Positions 40,301 to 60,775 of a stretch of 64,000 nt of DNA are shown in pieces; positions within the stretch are counted from its first letter, which is position 1; each line of letters starts with the position of its first letter. Under the pieces are notes generated by a model that was given only the letters and a program-made list of their open reading frames with translations, was not told the DNA's origin and searched no databases. Position numbers and translations under genes: made by a program. Source of the stretch: Brachycybe producta (Eukaryota > Arthropoda > Diplopoda > Playtdesmida > Andrognathidae); contig JAUPFP010000027.1 of NCBI GenBank assembly GCA_036925085.1, positions 620,001-684,000 of the forward strand, written 5' to 3'.

Positions 40301-42932
40301 TAGGTCGTTTATTAATTTATTCGGTTTGCTGTTGCTGGGGGCCTCTTTGTGTTGTTTTGAGGGTTTTTCTTCTATTTGCCGTTCGACTCTGCAATATTCT
40401 CAAGGTCATTTGACACACAAGAGTATTGATTTTCATCGGGTACAAGTCGAGAGTAGGTGGGGGGGGGGGGAAGAGAAATATTGAAGTCCGTCTTTTCGTC
40501 AAATTTCCTTTCATTTTTTACGGACATAAAATGGAGGCGGAGCAAAGTGATTGATTTCTACGAGTGGATGACAGACACAGTACGAAGACTTGTTTTTGAT
40601 TGGCTGTTTTTTTTTTTTAAATTGAGACAACATAAGGTGTGATGTTTCTCACACGATGAATGATGACGTAGTGTGATGTGGGGGGGGGAGGAGTTTAAAT
40701 CTTAATAACATAACCAAGAGTGCATTGTTATTGTTCTGATGGGGGGGGGGGAGTGGGGAGAGAGAATAAGTCTGTCTACTGGTGTTTTTTTATTTTGGAT
40801 CAACAAAAACTGTTTTAAAATAGAATAACCTTCACATTCACATCGTCGTACTTTTTCTAGTACAACAAGCCCAAAGGTCGATAATAGAATTTTATTTTTT
40901 TGTAAATAGGACGTCCCGTAATGGAATAGAATTGGAGCGAGGGTGGATTTGAATAGGCAGTTAGAAATCGGAACGAACAGAAGTTGGTTCCGCCCTTGTT
41001 TTGACGACCTGCAACTTCCAACTGGTTGGTTATGTAGTTCTGACATCACATGCTCCGCCCTTTTCAACGTCGAAACACACAACAAACCAATTAGAAGTTG
41101 CCGGTCGGTATAACAAGGGCAGAGCCAACTTTTGTTCGTTCCGGTTTCTAACTGCCTGTTGATGGGGGGGGGGGGGGGGTAGTAATAAAAAAGGGTGGAT
41201 GAAAATCAGGATTTTTTAAAAATTTCAGAAAATCAGATTTATTTAAAATTTTAGAAAATTTATCTTAACAATTTTATGTTAATAAAAATAGCAATTTTAT
41301 GAAATGAAAAAGAAAATCAATTCTAAAAAAAATAGCATAAAAGTAAACAATTTAAATAAAACCATTTTATTTAAATCATGAAACGAAACGATTTACCAAC
41401 TTGTTCGATGTAAAAAAACCGTTAAAATACTAAAAATTGCATATTTTCTAAGTTAATATGGTCCCTATTTCTGATTTAATGGATTACAATTAGAATACTC
41501 TGCAAGCAGCTCAAATTGCCTATGGCAGAGGGACAAGAAAATCCAAAAGCAGCATGAAAATTGCTTTCTTATAATTAACAATAAATACGTATATTGTTGA
41601 AAAGACGACCCCCCCCCCCCTCTATGAACTCTCCAAATTTTTAACACTGGTGAAACACTGTTCATTGTAAATGAATAAAAACAAGGGTTTTCTGTGTTTT
41701 TGTCATTATTCTGAGGGTTCAAGTTGAAATTGTACCTTATGAATGGGGTCAGACTAAAACACGGAAAAGCGCGGAAAACACTTACAAATACATGGAAAAC
41801 GCTTACAAACACATGGAAACATACGGAAAATGTGTTTGTAAACCTTTTCCTCCATTTTCTGTGTTTGTAATCGTATTCCGTGTTTGTTTTCCGCGCGTTT
41901 TCATAAGTTTCCGTGTTTTAGTCTGACCCTATGAATGTTGTGGGCTGGCAAAACATGTTAATTTTTCACTTTTCACCAGTCGGCCGGAACTGATTTAAGT
42001 TTTTCGTTTGAATTTGTGATTTCACAGGAGAATGAATTGAATAAACTTAGAGATGACGACGCCGTTACGATCGTCTTCAAAATGCGACTTACTGAAAACA
42101 TGGAGGTTCAGTGGGAGACCGTCTTCTGGGGCCGGAAGCTCTACATCCACGTTCCCGCCGGCATCATGCCGGAGGGATCCAAGGAAGGGTGCGTCCGTGA
42201 TTTTTGTTTCACCTTTGACCTCTTTTATTTATTATCTCTTGTTTCTCAAATCGTTGTAGGTTCGTTTCGTTGTTGGAGTACGCTGAAGAAACACTCAAGT
42301 GTACTCACATCGTCGTTTGTCTGAAGAAAGACAGAACGGACAGAGGTAACTTGTAACTGGGTTTCAATGATTTAAATTTAGACAATTTTTTTTTACTAGC
42401 GTTAGCCCATTAGTATTAGCAGAGCGCATGCGTATTGCCATCTTATCATTTTATATATTAAAACCAAACCTATAGTGATAAAACGATAAGATGGCAATGC
42501 GCATGCGCTCTGCTAATACTAATGGGCTAACGCTAGTATTTTTTTCTTATTTTTCTGCAATCAGAAAAGCGCGTTTGTCAGCCAAAAGAACCTGGTTAAA
42601 GGCTATAAAAGCCTTGTCTTGCATTACTAAAGGAAAAACATTAATGTTTTAAAAAATTAAGTCTGGTTAGAGGCTAGTTCTAGTTACTCGCCTATGGTTA
42701 TCGAATTATTAGCCTCTAACTAGCCTTATGTATTTTTTTTTCAATTCTATTTTAAAAAATGTGTTAAATATTTCTTTCGTAATGTAACTATTTTTCGTTA
42801 ATTTTTTTATGTAATTATGTAGCGTGCCTGATCCGAACGTTCATGTTCCTTGGGTTCGTGATGTTGGCGCCCGATCATCAATTGGCGCCTTCGACAGGAG
42901 ACTACTTGTATATGGCTTACATCATCGAGTGA
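37335..42932 (+). CDS. OAZ1: Ornithine decarboxylase antizyme, needs +1 frameshift
   Basis: Inhibits ornithine decarboxylase, sends it to the 26S proteasome without ubiquitin, and limits polyamine uptake. Exons: 37335-37462, 39049-39194, 42028-42188, 42260-42345, 42823-42932. The first frame is 59 codons ending PGPRWCS at UCC (39095-39097) then UGA (39098-39100). A +1 shift reads GAU (39099-39101) and continues DEPHAANVSY for 150 more residues, 209 aa in total (human OAZ1 228). Polyamines raise this shift in known antizymes. Second-frame blocks: VQWETVFWGRKLYIHVPAG, MPEGSKEGFVSLLEYAEE, KKDRTDRACLIRTFMFLGF, and the end YLYMAYIIE. A second in-frame ATG (37422) recalls the two starts of vertebrate OAZ1. 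The exon 1/2 junction splits an Arg codon immediately before PQRFC. MITEs lie in introns at 39388, 40955, 41746 and 42396. Confidence 0.95.
39095..39167 (+). promoter_or_regulatory. Programmed +1 frameshift site with 3' hairpin
   Basis: Shift site UCC-UGA-U at 39095-39101. Four bases after UGA, CCCCATGCCGC (39105-39115) pairs with GCGGCGTGGGG (39142-39152): 11 bp, ten Watson-Crick and one U-G, 26-nt loop. Loop GGGC (39137-39140) could pair with GCCC (39164-39167), which would give an H-type pseudoknot. Vertebrate antizymes have a stimulatory pseudoknot at this place. Confidence 0.85.
39388..39681. mobile_element. Dispersed MITE-like repeat (TACCTTGTACnCACAC ends), copy 1
   Basis: Begins TACCTTGTACTCACACACGA and ends GTGTGTGTACTATGTA. 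The interior matches 48850-49159 over its length, sharing ACGGAATCCAGTTAAGGACA and AATAAATTGAATTCGACAT. Located in the long antizyme intron before exon 3. Confidence 0.65.
40955..41157. mobile_element. Foldback MITE (AGGCAGTTAGAAATCGG ends)
   Basis: Inverted arms AGGCAGTTAGAAATCGGAAC and GTTCCGGTTTCTAACTGCCT, with ACAGAAGTTGGTTCCGCCC / GGGCAGAGCCAACTT just inside. Same family as 52544-52741. Followed by a poly-G run at about 41163-41178. Confidence 0.75.
41746..41929. mobile_element. MITE with 8-bp duplication (GGGTCAGAC ends)
   Basis: Ends GGGTCAGACTAAAACACGGA and TCCGTGTTTTAGTCTGACCC, flanked by TATGAATG on both sides (41738-41745, 41930-41937). 184 bp, in the antizyme intron 100 bp before exon 3. 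GG-starting ends with an 8-bp duplication could be Merlin-like or a hAT variant. Confidence 0.85.
42396..42536. mobile_element. Palindromic MITE (CTAGCGTTAGCCC ends), copy 2, TA-flanked
   Basis: Near-perfect palindrome of 141 bp with ends CTAGCGTTAGCCCATTAG, flanked by TA on both sides (42394-42395, 42537-42538). Matches the arms of 20743-20964. TA duplication suggests Tc1/mariner-type mobilisation. In the last antizyme intron. Confidence 0.85.
42585..42725. repeat. Foldback repeat with CTGGTTAGAGGCTAG arms
   Basis: TCTGGTTAGAGGCTAGTTCT near 42661 and TTAGCCTCTAACTAGCCT near 42708 are inverse copies, with a diverged CCTGGTTAAAGGCTATAAAA further left. In the last antizyme intron. Confidence 0.5.
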
Positions 42933-42986
42933 CGAGTCAACCCTTTTCCTCCTTCCTCCTCCTCCTTTTTCTCTCCCAAAACCTCG

Positions 42987-42992
42987 AATAAA
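42987..42992 (+). terminator. Poly(A) signal AATAAA for antizyme
   Basis: First canonical AATAAA, about 55 bp past the stop codon; other AATAAA strings occur further downstream near 44060-44095. Confidence 0.4.
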
Positions 42993-44600
42993 AATTCTCC
43001 ATTTCATTGTTTTATTTTATTTTTCTCTTGCCAATTATCTTCGTTAAATTTCGTTCGTTCGTTAACTCTTTTTCTATTTTACGAGTTGCATTTTGTTTAC
43101 GGATTTCGTATATGTCGGAATATAATTTGATCCATTTTTATTTTAAATTTTCGTTATTTTTTTTGACAAGTGGAGATAAATTTCATTAATTACTTTTGTA
43201 AAACTCCATTAATTATTGGAATTAGAATCTCTCGTTACTTGTATTTTTTTTTTTTTTCCTAATCATTTTTTTTTAATATCTTATGTATATCTAGATTCCC
43301 TCACCTTTTTTTTTCTCTTACCTCCCCCTTTTCTCAAATTGTAATTTGATATTGCAAACGAAAACTAAGTTTATTCATAAAAATTTCAATCTCTGTAATG
43401 GTTTTTTCCACGATGTGTGCAATTTATTTCCTATTTTTCAACTTTTTCTCTTTTTTCTGCTTTAAAACATTTAAAATTTAAGATTGAAGCAAACGCACAT
43501 CGTGGGGAAAAATGGAACTTCTGTGACGCTCCCCCGCCCCGCCCCCCTTTTGTGCATATAATCATATTTTAAGTAACAACAAAAAAAAAACAAAAGAAAT
43601 AACTGGAATAAGATAAATTCTAGACTCGTTATTTGGTCTTATTAAATAAGCACGTTTATTCATTCCATTATTATATCATATATATATATTATTAAGTATT
43701 AGATTGAGTATTTTGATGATGAAAAAACAAATTTTATCTCGTAAAAACAAAAAACAGGATTCTGTTTTACTTTTTTCTGTATTTTGAATAATTTTTCTGC
43801 ATTATATTTTGACGTCTTTAAGTCTTAATGAACGCCATTTTAAAACATTGGTTTTTCTTTCTCTTTATAATTGGATTTGCACACAAATAAGAACATTTAC
43901 ATATTTTTATCTTTTTTTTTCAATATATTTGCATTTTTTGTTTCCTTAGTTTATTTTTCTTTCTGTCTTAAAAAAAACACATGGATTTTACGTGCAAAAA
44001 TTTTTTCATATTTGGAATTTTGACTTCTTTGTTTGTTATAAAGGCTTGTAGGTTATTTTAGTTATGGAATAAATGTACTGAAAAAAATAAAAGCTAAATT
44101 TGACGTTTTTGGTGGCTGAGTGATAAGTTAAGAACTTTTGAACACTGGAAAGCACGGGTTATTCACCAAAAGAATGAACGCGAGCGAGCCTTCTTACACT
44201 AATTGTCTTGTGTACCAGATTGATTGCGAGCAAACGTTCACTTGCTCGTATTAAAAAAAAAGGTCGGTTGGATGGCGTTTTATCAACGAAAAGATTTGTT
44301 TGTTTAGTTGGACGGTGATTGTTTTGTTGAAATCTTTGTGCAGATAAGAATTTTTGCTGTAAATGATGGATCAACTGTGAGCAAGAACACATTCGGTCCG
44401 GTATGGATGCAAGGGGAGCATTTTGACTGGTGAGCATGACCAAATGTTTGCTCTTCATAAGCTAGACTATGAAGAAAAATCGAAAAGTGTTAAAAACTAG
44501 AAGAGGGCAACCGATTGGCGTAATAGTGTTTATATTGTTTATAGAAAAATGAAAAAAGCAAGTCTACTTTAATCTTTTTCAAACGGACAAAAGCCAATCA
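42993..44600. other. Intergenic, no gene seen
   Basis: AT-rich, T-rich homopolymers. A somewhat less AT-rich block at about 44150-44460 with GAGCGAGC/GCTCG motifs looks like an old inserted repeat but has no family that I recognise. Confidence 0.4.
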
Positions 44601-44639
44601 AAGGCTGCGTTTCATACAGAAAACATTAAAATATTGTAA

Positions 44640-45090
44640 AGGAGGTCTGTTATTTTGCACTAGTTAGACCAATATTAGAATATTGTTCACCAATTTGGAA
44701 CCCATTTAGAGTTAACTTAATACATGAATTAGAAATGGTACAGTGCAGGGCTGCAAGATTTGTTAAAGGTAAATACATGTATTCTGACAGTGTAACCCTC
44801 TTGCTTAATGAACTACAATGGGAATCATTAGCTAACCGTAGATCGGAGCAAAGCCTTGCTCTTCTTGATCGCTTGTTGTCTACAGATAACATGGGATTGC
44901 CAGAAAAAATTCTCACAAGAAACCCCCCTCCCGTATAGGCAGACATTGCCATCCAAAACCCATTAGGGAGTTAAGAGCTAGAACTGATGCGTATTTTGGT
45001 CTTTCTTTCCAAACGTGTTTAGACTATGGAATGCTCTTCCGGAAGATAGCCCCCTGTTAAGCCGAGTTCAGTTATTTGATGATGATGTTT
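44640..45090 (+). pseudogene. Decayed LINE (non-LTR retrotransposon) reverse-transcriptase tail
   Basis: Translation gives the familiar C-terminal signature after the reverse transcriptase of Jockey/CR1-type LINEs: LVRPILEYCSPIWNPF, LEMVQCRAARFV, VTLLLNELQWESLANRR. A stop follows at about 44936, and a shifted frame then gives RLWNALPED near 45025-45050. Stops and frameshifts show it is dead. The upstream part of the element is absent. Confidence 0.8.
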
Positions 45091-45179
45091 AAAGTTTTGT
45101 CTGATTGACGTGATTTGTGATTGGGAGAAATCCCCCCTGCCACATGGCTTTCGAGCTGATCGCAGGTTCAATTTGAATT

Positions 45180-45360
45180 GAAAAAAAGCTTATTTTTTAA
45201 AGATATCAACGTGAATTTACCCTTAAATGATTTTAGTTGCCCTTCTAATTTCTATATTAATTCAAATTTTTCTTAATTTTGCTGCTTGGAAGCCATTAAT
45301 AACCTAAGTTCGATGAACGTTTCAATTTTAAAACCGCCTTAAAAATACGTGTTATGAATA
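45180..45360. repeat. Partial copy of foldback family B
   Basis: Contains AAAGATATCAACGTGAATTT, a GCCCTTCTAATTTCTA string and AAAACCGCCTTAAA, matching the right half of other family B copies. Confidence 0.45.
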
Positions 45361-46185
45361 AAGAAATAAACGAAATGAACACTTGAAATTTATTTCATAG
45401 ATTTTACTTTTACACACAGGAGGAGGTCAAAAGATTATATCAAACACACACACAGGGATATTTATATATTGCTAACATCTTTTTATTAAGTTTACATATA
45501 ACTAATGATGACTTTATTCACATTTAATAATTCATTGAATATGCATTAGGTTATGATTAAAGATAATTTGAATACAGTATGATTATTTTTTCTATTCGTT
45601 TTGTAATATTATGAAATTGATATAAGTTATATACAATGCAAAGTGCAGATTTATTGTCTTATTAGAAGTTATTTCAGTCAAATCGTGAATTAAGAGAAAA
45701 CTAGTTAAAACTACTGAAGAGATAAGGAAATACTAGGTAGTTTTACCAGTAAAAAAACTAGTTTCGAACTTAAAATAACCTAACCTTAACTATCCTAACC
45801 TAGTTTAAACTAGTTTTTTTCTCGAATTTACAGTTCGACTGTAATTGTGTCATTCTGAATTGACTTTGTTCTAACCACATAATTGTGGTTCTAATTATCT
45901 CATAACTCATAAAACAAAAAAAAAACATTACATGATACTTTATAATTAAGAAGCATTACGATTCACAAGTGAAGAAATGTAAACTGGGATTACTTGGGTG
46001 AACAGCTTGATTATGTAATATGTATATTGTTAATTATTATAATTACTTGAGCAAGAATTCTTAGATAATATCGATAAGTTGTTACATGGCTCATATTTAT
46101 TTTCTACCATTTCCAGGCAGTGTGCAAACTTTTATACAACATGCAGCATCATTATTTAATATTTTAAAAATATTTTAATTATTAA
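45361..46185. other. Intergenic, no gene seen
   Basis: AT-rich. A short cluster at 45700-45830 has several ACTAGTT/AACTAG strings. No coding signal recognised. Confidence 0.35.
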
Positions 46186-46470
46186 TGTTCGGATTTTTAT
46201 GTTGAATCAAGTAAATGTTTCTCATTTTGATGCTCAAATTCCAGTTGTTTAGTCATCATCATCATCACTAGAGCAACTGCAACTATGCTTTTTTTTTCTT
46301 ATCAAAAGGTTGGTTAGAGACTAGACGTCTGGTTAGTTATCGGTTGTGAACTAAAGTTCTAACCTCTAACATTGTTTGATTATAAATGGGATTGTTATTT
46401 CATAATTGGCCCTTGGACCACAACAGATTGAGAAATATTTGTTTGATATTGCATAAAAATCCGAGCCCTA
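46186..46470. mobile_element. Foldback element family A, copy 2
   Basis: Outer arms TTCGGATTTTTATGTTGAAT and GATATTGCATAAAAATCCGA; inner GGTTAGAGACTAGACGTCTG. Right arm matches copies 1 and 3 closely (CCCTTGGACCACAACAGATT). Confidence 0.65.
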
Positions 46471-46761
46471 GTTATAACTTCACTTTTTTATTGGTAAAGT
46501 TTGTTTTCAAATTAATAAAAAATTAATAATGCAATATATTAGTTACATTCAAGCATATTTTGCTGGTTTGAAAATATAAAATATTTTGTTAACATATTTT
46601 AACATATGAAAATAATTAATTGCATTTACGTCCAAACAAGTGTTACAATGAAGCAAATATAAAACATAAATTCCTTTTTTAGTTTTAAAACAAATATTTA
46701 GTGACACAAAACATGTTTTTTTTTAATTATCTAAAAATTCTTGCTCTAATAATTACATATT

Positions 46762-46767
46762 TTTATT
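46762..46767 (-). terminator. Poly(A) signal AATAAA for MFSD6
   Basis: TTTATT on the + strand, about 85 bp past the stop codon of the - strand gene. Confidence 0.4.
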
Positions 46768-46851
46768 TTAATTTCATAATATTATGTTGATTATAGTTAT
46801 ATTTATAGCTAAATAACCTTTTTCTACCTAACTATTTTTTTTTTGACATTT

Positions 46852-56727
<9,876 letters not shown>

Positions 56728-57877
56728 TTTTGGTTTTTGTTGTTGTTTTTTTAAAAAAAAGGCAATAATATAAGTTAAAATGAGATTTTTTTTTGTAGAT
56801 AGAAATAATTAATTAGTGGCACTGAATGGTTTTCTTTTTCGTCTTGAAATCTTGACCGAAGAAATTAATTAGATTTGATAATATAATATATATTAATAAT
56901 TTGATTAATAATAAGACGTTGTAATTCAGTAGAACATTTGTGAGTGAAATTCTTCTTCTTCAAAAAAGGTTAAGTTAAAGTGATATCGATTGCATTTGTT
57001 TGTTGCACAGACAGATGGATGGATGGATTGACAGATAAATAAGAGTAAAGTGGACGAACATTAACAGTAGAAATAGTATTTATAATAATATATATATTTA
57101 GGTATATACTGTGCGTGTTTGTTTGTATATATATATATTTATATTATACATAATAAGAATGTAGATATAAGATTTTGATGTATAAATAAGTATAGATAGA
57201 TAGATATGGAATCTGGACGGTGAGATAGAAAAGAGAGACAAGGTTGGTAATTTTTTGACCAAATATGTTGGTCAGCAGTTCAAAAAATATGGACGTAAGT
57301 TTCGAAAAAAGACTTCTTCATGGCGAACAATCCTCACAAATCTTCTTCCTACATAAATAGAACAAAACAAAAATAATTTAATTGGATTTGTGGAAATTAG
57401 CATTTTATTTAATATCTTTTCTCATATTTTTTTTAAAAAGTGGCTCAGGTTAATTAAAATGCTATTCTCAGCATATTAATTATGTGAAATTGTTTATATA
57501 CATATACTGTACTTGTAATAAAAATAACTAGCGGTTTTTTTTAGAAAATGTAATTAGAATAGCTCAGATTACTTGTGAAAATAGCTATATAGCTTATAGC
57601 ACTGTGTTTTGAGCTTCAGCTAAAAGTTTAACCCCAATTTTTAGAAAAATGGCTTTATATTTTGAAAATGTTGCCAAGCGTAGCTTAAAATTTATCAACC
57701 TCGCCAGATAGCCATCTTAGGATCCGCACATTTTGCAGTCGAACTTGACCACTCAAAAGTGGTTCGTGTTATGTAGAGTTTGAAGCAATATGTCATTAAA
57801 AATTATTAATTTCAATTTTTTTTCGAGCTTAGCTAATTCCGAGCACAGATAAATGGCTGACAAAACCAACAGTTTAT
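56728..57877. other. 5' flank of MFSD6 coding region, no gene seen
   Basis: AT-rich with TA microsatellites near 57085-57150 and short GATA repeats near 57190-57205. Either 5' UTR intron or intergenic. Confidence 0.4.
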
Positions 57878-58266
57878 AGTCTTAATGTTTAAGATTGCTT
57901 ATGAATAGTTAATTTTCGAAACACTTGAATATTACATCTTTCAGAAGCAAAATTAAGAGAACTAGAAAGTGTTTTCGAGACTAGAAGCAATAACCCAATT
58001 ATTTAAGGGTATTTTTCATATGTATTGATTTTTTTTTTCAAAATAAACTTTTTATAGATAAAATTGAGAAGAAAAAAAAATTGTCTGGTTAAAGTTGAGT
58101 CATTTTCAAACTCAGCTTATTTTAAAAGATGTTAAAATGAAAATAGCCTTAAATAATTGGTCTATCCTTCTAGTTTCTAAAACATATTTAAGTTTCTCTC
58201 TGATTTTACATCCTGAAAGACAAAATAATCGCAGTTCGACAGGCGTTTACATTTTAAAACCACCTT
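57878..58266. mobile_element. Foldback family B copy
   Basis: TTTTCGAAACACTTGAATAT and GAGACTAGAAGCAATAACCC on the left, GGTCTATCCTTCTAGTTTCT and GGCGTTTACATTTTAAAACC on the right, with TCAAAATAAACTTTTTATAG near the centre. Confidence 0.6.
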
Positions 58267-60239
58267 AATGAGTAACAACCCAGCAATTATTTCATTTTAA
58301 TTAATAGCGATTATTTTATTATTTCATTTTGAATTATTTTTTATAAAGAACATAATTTTTTTTTAAATTTTATATAAAAAATGCATTGCAGTAAATTTTC
58401 ATTTATTTGTAGACTTTTTTTCTTTCTCCTTTAATTGGAGTGTCGCATTAACGATTTTAATGCGAATAATAATTATATAATGATGCATTCATTCCATGGT
58501 ATTATATATGGAAGAAGAATGCCACCACCACCGTCTTTTGTAAGCGGAAGTGCAACTCAATAAGGTCGAAACCAATAGAATAAATTATGCTGTTAGAGTC
58601 CATACAAAGCAGCACCACCAATTATGATCTTCGAAGCTCTTGAATAAAAAATTTGCACACAATGATGACTCAATGAGTGTCAAAATAAAAGGGCAAAAAA
58701 AAAGAAGATAATCTGTTTTATTTCTGTCATTTCTAATTATTAATCTTGTATTTAATGAGAAAAATACACACACACAACAGTCACTCTCACATTAATCAAA
58801 TTAAATTAAATTTAATTTGATTTCATGTCAAAAAATCAGAAATGTTATTTTACAGTATATTAAAATTGCCAATAAATATTTTCTGTTTATGTTTTTATGC
58901 TGTGTTTTTGTATGATTTTTTTTAAACCAAAAAAAAATACCTGGATGTAAGAAAATGATTTTCACAGGTGAAACAAAATCAATATTACAAAATGGTTGAG
59001 AGTTAGATAAATTATTTCTTTATACTTGGTTATAAAAATAGAGAGAAAAAATACAAAAATACAGATTTAAAGAAAAATGTAAAATTATGTTTTTTTTCTT
59101 CTTACCTTTCACAAATCAGAAGATAAAAAGGTTATGATTTTTTTTCTCCATATAATAATCATAACAAGTAATGAAATGTGTTGAAAATGGTCAGAAGAAG
59201 AAGAAGAAGAAGAATGTGAATTCCAGAATAATGATGAAGAAATAGAGAAAGTAGCAGTAAAAGTAGAATTTCAATGGTTAGTAGCAGAATATAATAATCA
59301 TAATAAAAAGCATGATAAAACAATATTATGAGAGTGATAGATAAAAGGAGAGTAATAAGATTCTCTTTCTCTCTCTCTCTGAATGTAGTTATAATTCAAT
59401 GGCACTGTGGATCTCTATTTTGCTAGGTAAATACCTAGAATTGTCTCTACTGTCTAATTTTTGTACCTAGTCTGGGCCCAAATTTCTATGAGATCCATGT
59501 ACATTGGGTGCATGTGGACGAATGTGTAAAAAGTACAAGTGAAAAATATTTTTTTTTTGTTTTTACAGAAATGGCCGCGTTTCTCTTTTGGCATCACACA
59601 TCACTTCCCCTTGTAGATGCGCAATCACACACGACACTACCTTTCTATACAATTTTTGCTTAAATATAAAATATCGATCACACTTTGCTTAGCTGCACTA
59701 TATTAAACAAAAGCGAAAGTCGTTGACGCCTCCTAGTGGTTCACATCTATTATGTGTTTTTTTTTCTAAAAGCATTTTGTTTTCTAAAAACATTAATTCA
59801 CTTTTTCTCTTCCCAATTATTCTAAAATGATACTTTTAATAAAGTTAAGCTTAAAACATGAAGCAATTTTTTTTTAAAAAAAAATCTTTAAGTGAGTCTA
59901 TTGGAAAGATTGTAAGTTTAACTTTGTTTAAACTTAGCTTTGGCTTAAGCAACATTTTACAATACATCTTATTTAAGAAATATTGTTTTATATTCCTCAA
60001 ATATACTTTTCCATGTGTTGTGCATTTCTTGAAAGTTATTTAAAAATTAAAATCTAAATCTATCTTTACCATTTATTATTTTTATTCAGAACTTTATACT
60101 TTTTTCTAGATTTTTTTAATTTATTTTGATAAAAAATATAATTAAAATTTGTTATGATATAAAATATCTGGAATAATAAACGAAATTGTATTAATATTAA
60201 TTTTTAAAAAAAATTAGAGCTAGGTTCTTTCTCAGTTAT
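58267..60239. other. Probable 5' region of MFSD6, no separate gene
   Basis: Mostly AT-rich. At 59565-59710 a less AT-rich block reads on the - strand as AACGCGGCCATTTCT followed by GTAAAAAC, a plausible noncoding first exon with a YY1-like GGCCATTT and a donor. Next to it, 59727-59740 (on - strand CCACTAGGAGGCGT) resembles a CTCF site. Confidence 0.3.
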
Positions 60240-60279
60240 ACGCAGATTTAATTAATGATTAACACAAACAATGGGCTAC

Positions 60280-60440
60280 CTTGTTAATTACATTCAAGGC
60301 TCTATTTACAAAGAGAAATAGAAAAAATATGAGGAAGTACAGTAAAAGAAATAAATGAGATCCTTGAAAATAAGTTACACGATTAATGTTCACTCAACCA
60401 CGACGTTTTCTACTATCATGGAGTTGCGCTACCTCTCTCT
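60280..60440. repeat. Dispersed repeat with CATGGAGTTGCGCTACCT core
   Basis: ACATTCAAGGCTCTATTTAC, TTCACTCAACCACGACGTTT and CATGGAGTTGCGCTACCT followed by a CT run; family of 17795, 22770 and 49170. About 340 bp upstream of the RAB8 start. Confidence 0.5.
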
Positions 60441-60695
60441 CTCTCTTTGTATGTTTATTTATCTCCCCTCGGAGGGGGACGACACAGAAGATGAACCTCA
60501 TATATGTCAAGTATGACAAGCGGTTTTACTTTTTTTTCTCGCGTTTTTACTAAATTTTCAGAATTCTTCTTTATTCTGAATGTCTAGTAAAACGCGGATA
60601 AAACCTAAAACGACTTGCCATAATTGCGCTGTGATATTGAATCTTAGTGAATCTCCTTCATGATTTTCTTGTATGTCGTTCTCCTTTGTAAATGA

Positions 60696-60775
60696 TGACG
60701 TAGCCGGAAATGGGCGTTACCAAATGAAGCTCTTTTCCGGTAGTTTCGTTTTTCCGAGTTCCGACACATACAAAC
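60696..60775 (+). promoter_or_regulatory. RAB8 core promoter / 5' UTR
   Basis: TGACGTAGCCGGAAATG (60696-60712) joins a CRE half-site with an ETS-type CCGGAAAT; a second inverse TTCCGG follows at about 60734. TATA-less, consistent with a housekeeping promoter. Confidence 0.4.

Noticed and set aside
44735..44938. Small independent gene of 67 aa
   Set aside because: Sequence matches the C-terminal region of LINE reverse transcriptases, continues upstream without a start and downstream in another frame; it is a dead fragment.
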